The translations under genes and the position numbers were made by a program. A model generated the notes under the pieces. It saw only the letters and a list, made by a program, of their open reading frames with translations. It searched no databases and was not told the origin of the DNA. This document shows positions 1 to 5,109 of a DNA stretch of 5,109 nt, piece after piece. How positions within the stretch are numbered: position 1 is the stretch's first letter; each line of letters opens with the position of its first letter. Origin of the DNA: Gemmatimonadota bacterium (GTDB lineage: Bacteria; Gemmatimonadota; Gemmatimonadetes; Longimicrobiales; Longimicrobiaceae); assembly GCA_019348475.1 (NCBI GenBank), contig JAHWJJ010000360.1:1-5109 (forward strand). Direction: 5' to 3'.

Positions 1-597
1 ATCACCTGGGGCGAGCTCTTTCGCCAGGCGGGCGAAACGTACCAGGAGCCGCGGCTGGTGCTGTTCTCCAACTACGTGCACTCCGCGTGCGGCAGCGCCA
101 GCACCGCGGTGGGCCCGTTCTACTGCCCCGGCGACCAGAAGGTGTACATCGACCTCGCTTTTTACGAGCAGATGCGCCGCCAGCTGGACGCCCCCGGCGA
201 CTTTGCCCAGGCGTACGTGATCGCCCACGAGGTGGGGCACCACATCCAGACCCTCACCGGCGTCGCGCAGCAGGTGAACGCCGCCAGCCGGCGCGTGGGC
301 CGCGAAGAGGCCAACCGCCTGTCGGTGATGCAGGAGCTGCAGGCCGACTGCTACGCCGGCGTGTGGGCGCACCACGCCGAGGCCCGGCAGCCCTGGCTGG
401 AGCCCGGCGACATCGACGAAGCCCTGAACGCCGCCAGCGCCATCGGCGACGACACGCTGCAGCGCAAGCAGCAAGGGCACGTGCAGCCGGAGTCGTTCAC
501 ACACGGAACCAGCGCCCAGCGCGTCCGCTGGTTCCGCCGCGGCTTCGACACGGGTGACGTGAACCAGTGCAACACGTTCGAGGCGGCTTCGTTCTAG
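1..597 (+). CDS. ypfJ: Neutral zinc metallopeptidase, YpfJ family (5' end outside window)
   Basis: The frame is open from base 1 and ends at TAG 595-597, giving 198 visible residues; family members are usually near 290, so roughly the first 90 (with the usual N-terminal anchor or signal region) lie upstream. The zinc-peptidase motif HEVGHH is at visible residues 76-81, with the two His ligands and catalytic Glu77. A downstream ELQADC stretch (Glu112, Asp116) fits the third-ligand helix of gluzincin-like enzymes. The family signatures [28 protein letters not shown] and the closing [13 protein letters not shown]...QCNTF are all present, as are Cys30 and Cys42, typical of this family. The C-terminus looks complete. 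The GTG at 58 is internal, because homology continues upstream ([18 protein letters not shown]). The true substrate is unknown for most members. The symbol is that of the E. coli relative and is used as a family label. Confidence 0.93.
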   Translation: MTWGELFRQAGETYQEPRLVLFSNYVHSACGSASTAVGPFYCPGDQKVYIDLAFYEQMRRQLDAPGDFAQAYVIAHEVGHHIQTLTGVAQQVNAASRRVGREEANRLSVMQELQADCYAGVWAHHAEARQPWLEPGDIDEALNAASAIGDDTLQRKQQGHVQPESFTHGTSAQRVRWFRRGFDTGDVNQCNTFEAASF

Positions 598-629
598 GTG
601 CGGGAGTGCGTTAGTGCGAAAGTGCGGGG
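598..629 (+). repeat. 8-bp tandem repeat array, copy 1 (GTGCGNNN x4)
   Basis: Four consecutive 8-bp units begin on the base after the peptidase stop codon: GTGCGGGA, GTGCGTTA, GTGCGAAA and GTGCGGGG. The GTGCG core is invariant and the last three bases vary. The orientation matches that of the upstream gene. A short GATG x3 run follows at 641-652. A second array with the same first unit sits at the stop codon of the minus-strand amidohydrolase. Confidence 0.85.
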
Positions 630-651
630 ACGGATGGGCAGATGGATGGAT

Positions 652-686
652 GAAGCGGGGCGGCCGTAGTGAGGCCGCCCCCCTTC
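652..686 (+). terminator. Hairpin terminator after the zinc peptidase
   Basis: A near-perfect palindrome: arm GAAG-c-GGGGCGGCC (652-665), loop GTAGTGA (666-672), arm GGCCGCCCC-c-CTTC (673-686). This gives 13 base pairs with one central C/C mismatch. The 3' side is followed only by GTTCC, so there is no long T-tract, but the A/T pairs at the base and the position 55 bases after the stop codon fit a terminator in a GC-rich genome. It separates the peptidase from the esterase and could act in either direction. Confidence 0.7.
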
Positions 687-757
687 GTTCCGGTGGATTG
701 CTGCCGCGCACGTGGCACGTCCCTTCCCCACGATTCCACCTCCAGGCCGGATACCCG

Positions 758-765
758 AGGGGGAG
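758..765 (+). promoter_or_regulatory. Shine-Dalgarno site that sets the esterase start
   Basis: AGGGGGAG lies 6 bases before the GTG at 772. The earlier in-frame GTG at 712 has no purine-rich site in front of it and would add 20 Pro/Arg-rich residues, so 772 is preferred as the start. Confidence 0.65.
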
Positions 766-771
766 AGACGA

Positions 772-1464
772 GTGGGGGAGAAAAAGCTGAGGCGGCCGCA
801 GCCCGGCGACGGGATCGTTTCCGCGCGCCCGGGGGTGCCCTCCGAGCCCGCCGGGCCCGGACTGCACCGGCTGGGGCTGGGCGGGGGGCGAGACGCGCTG
901 CTGTACGTTCCCGCCGGGCTTGCGCCGGAGCGGCCGGCGCCGCTGGTGCTGATGCTGCACGGCGCGGGCGGCGACGGGCGGAACGCGCTGGGGCTGATGC
1001 GCGCGATCGCGGATGAAGCCGGGGTGCTGCTGCTGGCGCCCGATTCACGCGGGCGCACCTGGGACGTGATCCTGGGCGCGTACGGGCCCGACGTCGCCTT
1101 CCTGGACCGTGCGCTGGCCGCCGTCTTCGACCGGTGCGCGGTGGATGCGGAGCGGGTGGCGATCGGCGGGTTTTCGGACGGCGCCTCGTACGCCCTGTCG
1201 CTGGGCGTGGCGAACGGCGAACTGTTCACGCACGTGCTGGCCTTCTCGCCCGGCTTCATGGCCCCACCGGCGCAGCGCGGCGCGCCGCGCATCTACGTCT
1301 CGCACGGAACGGAAGACGCCGTCCTCCCCATCGACCGGTGCAGCCGCCACGTGGTGCCGCGCCTCGAGGCCGCCGGCTACCACGTCGTCTACCGCGAATT
1401 CAACGGCCCCCACACCGTCCCGCCGGACGTCGCGCGCCAGGCCGTGGATTGGCTCCTGGACTGA
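772..1464 (+). CDS. Alpha/beta-hydrolase esterase (LpqC / PHB-depolymerase-like)
   Basis: A 230-residue cytosolic-looking serine hydrolase with no signal peptide or membrane segment. The core reads in the usual order: a strand ending in the oxyanion-hole motif LMLHGAGGDG (60-69), the nucleophile elbow GFSDG with Ser135, the acid loop SHGTEDAVLP with Asp182, and the catalytic histidine in NGPHTVPP (His214). Spacing of the Ser-Asp-His triad is normal for a minimal alpha/beta-hydrolase, and the protein ends just after the last helix (DWLLD). The SRGRTWDV and YGPDVAFLD stretches are shared, from memory, with small proteins annotated as phospholipase/carboxylesterase or LpqC-like esterase. The likely reaction is hydrolysis of a carboxylic ester; substrate unknown. 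An alternative start at GTG 712 would give 250 residues, but the ribosome site favours 772. I found no convincing promoter just upstream. It converges with the amidohydrolase gene. Confidence 0.9.
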   Translation: MGEKKLRRPQPGDGIVSARPGVPSEPAGPGLHRLGLGGGRDALLYVPAGLAPERPAPLVLMLHGAGGDGRNALGLMRAIADEAGVLLLAPDSRGRTWDVILGAYGPDVAFLDRALAAVFDRCAVDAERVAIGGFSDGASYALSLGVANGELFTHVLAFSPGFMAPPAQRGAPRIYVSHGTEDAVLPIDRCSRHVVPRLEAAGYHVVYREFNGPHTVPPDVARQAVDWLLD

Positions 1465-1466
1465 CG

Positions 1467-1496
1467 CCGGACGCCAGCCGACTCCGCTGGCTCCGG
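1467..1496 (+). terminator. Hairpin after the esterase gene, possible terminator
   Basis: Arms CCGGA-c-GCCAGC (1467-1478) and GCTGGC-TCCGG (1486-1496) pair over 11 bp with one bulged C and a 7-base loop, 3 bases after the esterase stop codon. No T-tract follows on either strand, so its action as an intrinsic terminator is uncertain. It may instead protect the mRNA 3' end or block read-through between the convergent genes. A smaller stem, GGCATC/GATGCC, lies at 1538-1555. Confidence 0.45.
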
Positions 1497-1554
1497 TGAG
1501 CCCGGATCGGTCCAGGCTCAGCGGCCGCTCATGGCGCGGCATCGCGGAAGATGC

Positions 1555-1610
1555 CTCCGCACTTTCGCACTTTCGCACTTTCGCACTTTCGCACCTTCGC
1601 ACTCCCGCAC
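1555..1610 (-). repeat. 8-bp tandem repeat array, copy 2 (GTGCGNNN x7)
   Basis: Read on the minus strand, seven 8-bp units run from 1610 down to 1555: GTGCGGGA, GTGCGAAG, four perfect GTGCGAAA, then GTGCGGAG. The first G is the last base of the amidohydrolase TAG stop codon (1610-1612), so the array overlaps the gene end by one base. Unit, first-unit sequence and orientation relative to the gene match the array at 598-629. Four identical adjacent units suggest recent slippage expansion. Confidence 0.9.
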
Positions 1611-3631
1611 TACCTCGGCGCCACCCCCACCGCCGCCCACAGCTCGTCCGGCCGATAGAACACGCCGTCCTTCATCACCAGCTCCACGTTGCGGATCTCC
1701 GTGATGGATTCCGCGGGGTTCCCGTCCACCAGCACCAGGTCCGCCAGCTTGCCGGGCGCGATGGAGCCAAGGTCCGCTTCGCGCCCCGCCACCCGCGCCG
1801 AGCCGATGGTCGCGATCTGCAGCACCTCGTTGGCCGGGATCCCGGCCTGCTCGTAAAGCTCCAGCTCGTGGTGCAGCGCGAAGCCCGGCATGGCGTCCGT
1901 CCCGGGCACCAGCGGCACGCCGGCGCGGTGCAGCATGGCCGTCAGCGCCAGGAAGGCGCGGAACGAGTCGCGGTAGCGCTGGTCCATCCCCTCGGGCACC
2001 GGCAGGCCCCCGCCCCGCACGCCGCGCTGCACCGTCGGCGGCAGCCGGTGGGCGACGGCGGCCAGCACCGGGGTCAGCTCTCCCTGGCGCGCGGTGAACA
2101 GCCCCTCGAACACGTTCAGCGTGGGGTCCACCACCGTGCCCCGCTCCCGCAGCAGCGCCACGAAGGCGCGCACCGAGTCGCTGTCCAGGTCCAGGTGCAG
2201 CGCCTCCTGCGCCGGCCCGCTGAACCGCTGCGGCGTGCGCGTGTCCAGGGTGTCGCTGAGAAAGTTGAGCACCAGCATGTTGGCGTGCTGCACCTCGTCG
2301 AATCCCGCGCGCACCGCCTCCGCCGCCGTCATCCCTTCGGGAACGTGGCCGCTGACGCGCATCCCCCGGCGGTGCGCCTCGTCCACGATCACCGGCACCA
2401 GCTCCGGCTTGAGCGAGCTGTACAGCTTGACGTGCGTGTAGCCGTGGTCCGCGTACCACGCCACGTGCGCCCGCGCCTGTTCCGGGGTGTCCGCGCGCAG
2501 CCCCGTGGGGCCGGTAAAGGGCCCGGAGCCGTCGATGAAGCCCGCCATCACCACCACCCGCGGCCCCACCTTGGTTCCCGCGTTCCACTCCGCCGCCACC
2601 CGCGGCGACACCACGGTGTCGTTGGCCAGGTCGCGCACGCTGGTGACGCCCGCGGCCAGGTGCATGGGCCCGTCCACCAGCCCCAGGTGCACGTGCATGT
2701 CGAACAGGCCGGGGAGCAGCGCCTTTCCCGCGGCGTCGATCACCTGCGCGCCCGCCGGCACCCGCACGGTGCCGTCCGGCCCCACCGCCTGGATGCGGTT
2801 GCCGCTGACCACCACCGTGGTCCCCGGCCGGCTCTCCCCCGTCTGGGCATCGAACAGGTTGGCGTTGCGAAACACCACGGGCCCGACGGGCCGGTGCGCC
2901 AGCGTGCTCCCCATCCGCGCGCCCCATGCCGTCTCCGCCTCCTGGTCCGCGCGGAACAGCTCGGGAAGCACCCCCTCCCACCCCTCGCGCACCAGGGCCA
3001 GCCAGTCGCCGCCCCTGGCGAAGAACCGGCCCTCCTCGTCCAGCCACAGGTGCTGGGGCTGAAAGCCGAAGCCGTGGACGGCGTACTGGCGAACGGTCTC
3101 CGTGCGCCCGCCGGCGCTCACCCGCAGCTCCCTCCCCGGCTCGATGCGCACCCGCCCCTCCGGCAGCAGCGGCAGCGAGCGGCCGGGCGCGGCCAGCAGG
3201 GCGCGCGCCAGCAGCCCCGGTTCCGGCGACGCGTCCATGGTGGCGTACCAGAACGGGCCGGCGACCTCCTTCTCGCCCCGGTCGGCGCTGTTCTCCCAGC
3301 GGGCGCGGCCGTCGCGCAGCTCGAACCGCTCCCGTACGGGAACCTTGTAGTAGTTCACCCCCTCCGCCTCGATCCACACCGGATGCCCGCGCTCGTCCAG
3401 ACGCACGCGGGTGTGGATGTCGGGGCCGCGGCCGCGGTCGTTGAACTGCAGCTGGGTGTGCAGCGTGCCGTCCGGATCGCGCCACACGTGCTGGTGCCCG
3501 GTCAGGCGCCCCGCCGACACGGCGACGTAGCGCACCGTGTCGCCGGGGGCCGGGGCGTGGCGGCCCGCGTGCTGGGCCGCGGCGGGCGCGGCGAGCAGCG
3601 CCGCGGCCAGGGTGAACGGGAGGATTCGCAT
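1610..3631 (-). CDS. Exported metal-dependent amidohydrolase with N-terminal beta-rich region
   Basis: A 673-residue protein of the amidohydrolase superfamily (imidazolonepropionase/prolidase-like, COG1228 type). Residues 1-20 form a signal peptide (hydrophobic core, then APAAAQ), so it should act in the periplasm or outside. Residues ~25-245 are a beta-rich region (YYKVPVRERFELRDG, RFFARGGDW) I cannot name, though similar N-termini occur in related exported amidohydrolases. The catalytic part starts near 250 with the small beta-sandwich, then the TIM-barrel ligands in order: DMHVH (His313, His315), HVKLY (Lys402, probably carboxylated), SGHV (His429), QHAN (His449) and PGTDA (Asp579). It closes with the usual GSIAPGKLADLVLVDGNP (622-639). 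All metal ligands are present, so it is probably active, likely cleaving an amide or peptide bond; the substrate cannot be read from sequence. The ATG start gives a proper signal peptide, but the ribosome site is weak (GAGCGG at most). The gene is divergent from the lipoprotein pair. Confidence 0.93.
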   Translation of the reverse strand: MRILPFTLAAALLAAPAAAQHAGRHAPAPGDTVRYVAVSAGRLTGHQHVWRDPDGTLHTQLQFNDRGRGPDIHTRVRLDERGHPVWIEAEGVNYYKVPVRERFELRDGRARWENSADRGEKEVAGPFWYATMDASPEPGLLARALLAAPGRSLPLLPEGRVRIEPGRELRVSAGGRTETVRQYAVHGFGFQPQHLWLDEEGRFFARGGDWLALVREGWEGVLPELFRADQEAETAWGARMGSTLAHRPVGPVVFRNANLFDAQTGESRPGTTVVVSGNRIQAVGPDGTVRVPAGAQVIDAAGKALLPGLFDMHVHLGLVDGPMHLAAGVTSVRDLANDTVVSPRVAAEWNAGTKVGPRVVVMAGFIDGSGPFTGPTGLRADTPEQARAHVAWYADHGYTHVKLYSSLKPELVPVIVDEAHRRGMRVSGHVPEGMTAAEAVRAGFDEVQHANMLVLNFLSDTLDTRTPQRFSGPAQEALHLDLDSDSVRAFVALLRERGTVVDPTLNVFEGLFTARQGELTPVLAAVAHRLPPTVQRGVRGGGLPVPEGMDQRYRDSFRAFLALTAMLHRAGVPLVPGTDAMPGFALHHELELYEQAGIPANEVLQIATIGSARVAGREADLGSIAPGKLADLVLVDGNPAESITEIRNVELVMKDGVFYRPDELWAAVGVAPR

Positions 3632-3707
3632 CGTACCGCTCGCGAAGTGGGGGAAATGGTGGCGGCCGCGGCGCGGCGGCTCGGCCCGGGGGAAAGCGTC
3701 CGTCCCT

Positions 3708-3736
3708 ACGATGCAGCGCCCGGGCGCCGCTGTCCA
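3708..3736 (-). promoter_or_regulatory. Tentative promoter for the amidohydrolase gene
   Basis: On the minus strand, TGGACA (3736-3731; 5 of 6 match to TTGACA) is followed after 17 bases by CATCGT (3713-3708; only 3 of 6 match to TATAAT). The spacing is right and the leader would be about 70 bases, but the -10 is poor, so this is a weak call. Confidence 0.25.
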
Positions 3737-3775
3737 GCGGGCGTCAGAATTGCGGCGGACCTCGCGTTACACGGA

Positions 3776-3806
3776 CGCGGGGCGGGAGCGGCGCCCCCGC
3801 CCCGCG
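3776..3806. repeat. 11-bp perfect GC-only inverted repeat in the divergent intergenic region
   Basis: Arms CGCGGGGCGGG (3776-3786) and CCCGCCCCGCG (3796-3806) are perfect reverse complements around a 9-base centre. It lies about 50 bases before the first lipoprotein ATG and 145 bases from the amidohydrolase ATG. It could be a leader hairpin of the lipoprotein mRNA, a block to read-through, or a protein-binding palindrome. A direct repeat GGCCGTTC (3810-3817 and 3823-3830) follows. I find no convincing promoter for the lipoprotein gene in this region. Confidence 0.6.
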
Positions 3807-3843
3807 GCGGGCCGTTCTCCCCGGCCGTTCACGCCGCCACCAC

Positions 3844-3849
3844 GGAGGA
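3844..3849 (+). promoter_or_regulatory. Shine-Dalgarno site of the first lipoprotein
   Basis: GGAGGA sits 5 bases before ATG 3855. The frame stays open back to 3537, but this site, the lipobox position and the low-complexity upstream translation fix the start at 3855. Confidence 0.85.
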
Positions 3850-3854
3850 TTGCG

Positions 3855-4271
3855 ATGAAAACCGGCACCTTCCTGATGGGCCTGGCGCTGGTGCTGCTTC
3901 CCGGCTGCACGCCCGCGGCCGAGTGGCGCGAGCCGCGCACCGCCGCGCCGGCCAGCAGCGTCATCACCCGCGAAGAAATCCAGTCCGTGCGCGCCGGCAA
4001 CCTGTACGAGGTGGTGCAGCGGCTGCGCCCCGGCTGGCTCAGCACCCGCGGCATCCAGAACTTCAGCGGCCGCGCGGGGATGATCGTGGTGTACCAGGAC
4101 CACCAGCGGATGGGCGAGGTGGGGGCGCTGCGCGAGATCGCGCCCGCCAACGTGGTGGGGCTGCGGTACCTGGACGCGACCTCCGCCGCCATGCTGCCGG
4201 GGATCCGGCCCCGCGAGATCGTGGGCGGCGCCATCGTGGTGGTGACCCCCGCCAGCGGGCCCGCCGGCTGA
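3855..4271 (+). CDS. Small lipoprotein with TonB-plug-like domain, paralogue 1
   Basis: A 138-residue protein. Residues 1-18 are a lipoprotein signal (MKTG start, hydrophobic core, lipobox LPGC with Cys18), so the mature protein should be anchored to a membrane. After a short linker comes a single domain (about 36-131): VITREEIQ...GNLYEVVQRLRPGWL, then IVVYQDHQRMGEVGAL, LRYLDATSAAMLPGI and GGAIVVVTP. This order resembles the plug domain of TonB-dependent receptors (a VIT-x-E-E-I opening, a predicted helix ending at an RLRP-type turn, then the V-Y-x-D strand, I-x-x-L-x-A and GG-I-V-V-T close), but no beta-barrel follows. The resemblance is by eye, and the function is unknown. The next gene is a clear paralogue 188 bases downstream. 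Similar small proteins are, as I recall, common in Gemmatimonadota. Confidence 0.85.
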   Translation: MKTGTFLMGLALVLLPGCTPAAEWREPRTAAPASSVITREEIQSVRAGNLYEVVQRLRPGWLSTRGIQNFSGRAGMIVVYQDHQRMGEVGALREIAPANVVGLRYLDATSAAMLPGIRPREIVGGAIVVVTPASGPAG

Positions 4272-4290
4272 CGCCGGAAGCGAACGCTCT

Positions 4291-4319
4291 TTCGCGCCGC
4301 GCCGCCCAGCGTGTACAAT
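4291..4319 (+). promoter_or_regulatory. Probable promoter of the second lipoprotein
   Basis: TACAAT (4314-4319) matches the -10 consensus at 5 of 6 positions and stands out in very GC-rich DNA. At 17-base spacing the -35 would be TTCGCG (4291-4296), a poor match. Transcription would begin near 4326, exactly where the leader hairpins start, giving a leader of about 134 bases. This suggests that the second lipoprotein can be expressed separately from the first. Confidence 0.45.
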
Positions 4320-4325
4320 GGGTGC

Positions 4326-4379
4326 GCCGGACGCGCATCCGGCCGGGCGGCCCGCCCTGGAGGGACCTTCCGGGCGGGC
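4326..4379 (+). promoter_or_regulatory. Two consecutive hairpins in the leader of the second lipoprotein
   Basis: Hairpin one pairs GCCGGA (4326-4331) with TCCGGC (4338-4343) over a 6-base loop. Hairpin two pairs GCCCGCCC (4350-4357) with GGGCGGGC (4372-4379), and GGA/TCC continue the stem inside after one bulged T. No T-tract follows. They could terminate the upstream transcript, act as an attenuator, or stabilise the mRNA; nothing identifies a known riboswitch class. Confidence 0.45.
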
Positions 4380-4459
4380 GCGGCGGTACAGGTGACCCCG
4401 ACGCGCCGCCGTCCGCGCGGGGCGCCGCACGCGAACCACACCCTTTCCCCGACCACACC

Positions 4460-4906
4460 ATGTCCTACGCCAAGCTGTTCCGCACGCTGGCCGTGACGGC
4501 CGGCACCCTGTCGGTGCTTTCGGCGTGCGCCGCGTCGGGCGGCGCCAGCGCCGGCGCCGACGGCTCCGCTTCGGCCGCGCCGCGCGTGAGCCGCGACCTG
4601 ATCACGCAGGAAGAGCTGCGGGGGACCGGCGCGGCCAACCTGTTCGACGCCGTGCAGCGCCTGCGCCCGCACTGGCTGCGCGGCGCCAACCTTTCCAACC
4701 GCACGGCCGGCGGCACCGAGATCGTGGTGTACCAGGGCAACACGCCGCTGGGCGGACTGGATGCGCTGCGGACGCTGCAGGTGAGCTACCCGGCCTCGAT
4801 GCGCTGGCTGGACGGCACGCAGGCCACCAACACGCTGCCGGGGCTGGGCTCGCGCCGCGTGGCGGGCGCCATCGTGATCACCCTGCCGGGCGCCACCGTC
4901 CCCTGA
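4460..4906 (+). CDS. Small lipoprotein with TonB-plug-like domain, paralogue 2
   Basis: A 148-residue protein. The signal (residues 1-22) ends in a canonical lipobox LSAC with Cys23, followed by an Ala/Gly/Ser-rich linker to about 40, typical of an anchored lipoprotein. The domain (about 46-142) aligns through its length with the preceding gene: LITQEELRGTGAANLFDAVQRLRPHWL, EIVVYQGNTPLGGLDAL, MRWLDGTQATNTLPG, GAIVITLP. Shared invariant features include QRLRP.WL, IVVYQ, ..LDAT/.LDGT and GAIV. Function unknown; it again looks like an isolated TonB-receptor plug. The ATG at 4460 has no Shine-Dalgarno site: the preceding 20 bases are almost all C, A and T. No better in-frame start exists nearby, and the lipobox position supports this one. 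The same frame stays open far upstream (to 1109), but that part is the antisense of the amidohydrolase. Confidence 0.85.
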   Translation: MSYAKLFRTLAVTAGTLSVLSACAASGGASAGADGSASAAPRVSRDLITQEELRGTGAANLFDAVQRLRPHWLRGANLSNRTAGGTEIVVYQGNTPLGGLDALRTLQVSYPASMRWLDGTQATNTLPGLGSRRVAGAIVITLPGATVP

Positions 4907-4920
4907 TCTGCCCGGGGGGC

Positions 4921-4949
4921 TTCACAAGCGGGGCGCGCGCTGGTATATT
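4921..4949 (+). promoter_or_regulatory. Promoter P1 upstream of tRNA-Lys (extended -10)
   Basis: TTCACA (4921-4926) and TATATT (4944-4949) each match the sigma-70-type consensus at 5 of 6 positions and are spaced by exactly 17 bases. TG at 4941-4942 adds an extended -10. This is the best promoter match in the window. The start would be near 4956, about 90 bases before the tRNA. A palindrome overlaps it. Confidence 0.7.
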
Positions 4950-4961
4950 GTGCGCCCCGCT
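4927..4961. promoter_or_regulatory. 10-bp perfect palindrome over promoter P1, possible operator
   Basis: Arms AGCGGGGCGC (4927-4936) and GCGCCCCGCT (4952-4961) are perfect reverse complements around a 15-base centre that contains the -10 hexamer. The left arm fills the spacer and the right arm covers the predicted start site. It could be an operator, or a hairpin ending the lipoprotein transcript, though no T-tract follows. Confidence 0.5.
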
Positions 4962-4998
4962 CCCTGCGCCGCGCGCAAAAGGGCGTGGCGGCGGGGGC

Positions 4999-5027
4999 TT
5001 GCGCGATGGGCCGGGCTCTGCTAAATT
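4999..5027 (+). promoter_or_regulatory. Promoter P2 directly upstream of tRNA-Lys (extended -10)
   Basis: TTGCGC (4999-5004; only TTG matches) and TAAATT (5022-5027; 4 of 6) are spaced by 17 bases, with TG at 5019-5020 as an extended -10. The start would be near 5034, 14 bases before the mature tRNA end, a usual leader length for a tRNA gene. Confidence 0.6.
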
Positions 5028-5047
5028 GGGGGCCTGCAATCGGTTAC

Positions 5048-5109
<62 letters not shown>

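Noticed and set aside
641..652. GATG x3 microsatellite
   Set aside because: Three 4-bp units are too few to treat as a separate element. Noted only as a neighbour of the 8-bp array.
710..720. Small palindrome ACGTG-G-CACGT as an operator
   Set aside because: Only 5-bp arms, and no promoter hexamers could be placed around it. Too short to call.
712..771. Longer esterase start at GTG 712
   Set aside because: No ribosome site precedes it, and the added 20 residues are Pro/Arg-rich and non-hydrophobic. GTG 772 has AGGGGGAG at 6-base spacing.
1555..1610. CRISPR array
   Set aside because: The repeats are 8 bp with no spacers, and no cas genes are nearby. It is a simple tandem repeat.
1518..3485. 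A 655-codon minus-strand frame beside the amidohydrolase
   Set aside because: It is another frame of the same gene, with Gly/Ala/Arg-rich composition, no motifs, and an end that runs through the 8-bp repeats. It is typical of high-GC shadow frames.
3537..3854. N-terminal extension of the first lipoprotein
   Set aside because: The frame is open only because of GC content. It would bury the lipoprotein signal internally and overlap the divergent amidohydrolase start.
1109..4906. A 1265-codon open frame on the plus strand
   Set aside because: Most of it is antisense to the amidohydrolase, whose signal peptide and metal ligands are all present. The translation is Arg/Pro/His-rich and low in complexity. 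Only the last 148 codons (from 4460) are a real gene.

Overview
This is a very GC-rich window with strong G/C bias at third codon positions. It holds five protein genes and the start of a tRNA gene. The gene content (a YpfJ-type zinc peptidase, an LpqC-like esterase, a secreted amidohydrolase with a beta-rich N-terminal part, and small lipoproteins resembling TonB plug domains) together with 8-bp GTGCGNNN repeat arrays suggests Gemmatimonadota, most likely a Longimicrobium relative. That placement rests on recalled family resemblance and was not tested by a search.

Layout: (1) 1-597, plus: 3' part of a neutral zinc metallopeptidase. (2) 598-771: an 8-bp repeat array touching the stop codon, then a strong terminator hairpin, then the leader of the next gene. 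(3) 772-1464, plus: alpha/beta-hydrolase esterase. (4) 1465-1609: convergent intergenic region with a hairpin and a second 8-bp repeat array, this one belonging to the minus-strand gene. (5) 1610-3631, minus: exported 673-residue amidohydrolase. (6) 3632-3854: divergent intergenic region with a very stable GC-only inverted repeat. (7) 3855-4271 and 4460-4906, plus: two small lipoproteins that are paralogues of each other, the second with a structured leader and a good -10 element. (8) 4907-5047: two tandem extended -10 promoters, one overlapped by a perfect 10-bp palindrome, then from 5048 a tRNA-Lys(CTT) cut by the window end.

No single pathway joins the genes. Three of the five products (amidohydrolase and both lipoproteins) carry export signals, so the middle of the window is devoted to the cell envelope. 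I see no phage, insertion sequence, CRISPR or toxin-antitoxin element. The two least routine signals are the pair of 8-bp repeat arrays, each starting exactly at a stop codon with the same first unit and in the same orientation as its gene, and the tandem pair of lipoproteins that look like a TonB-receptor plug domain without its barrel.
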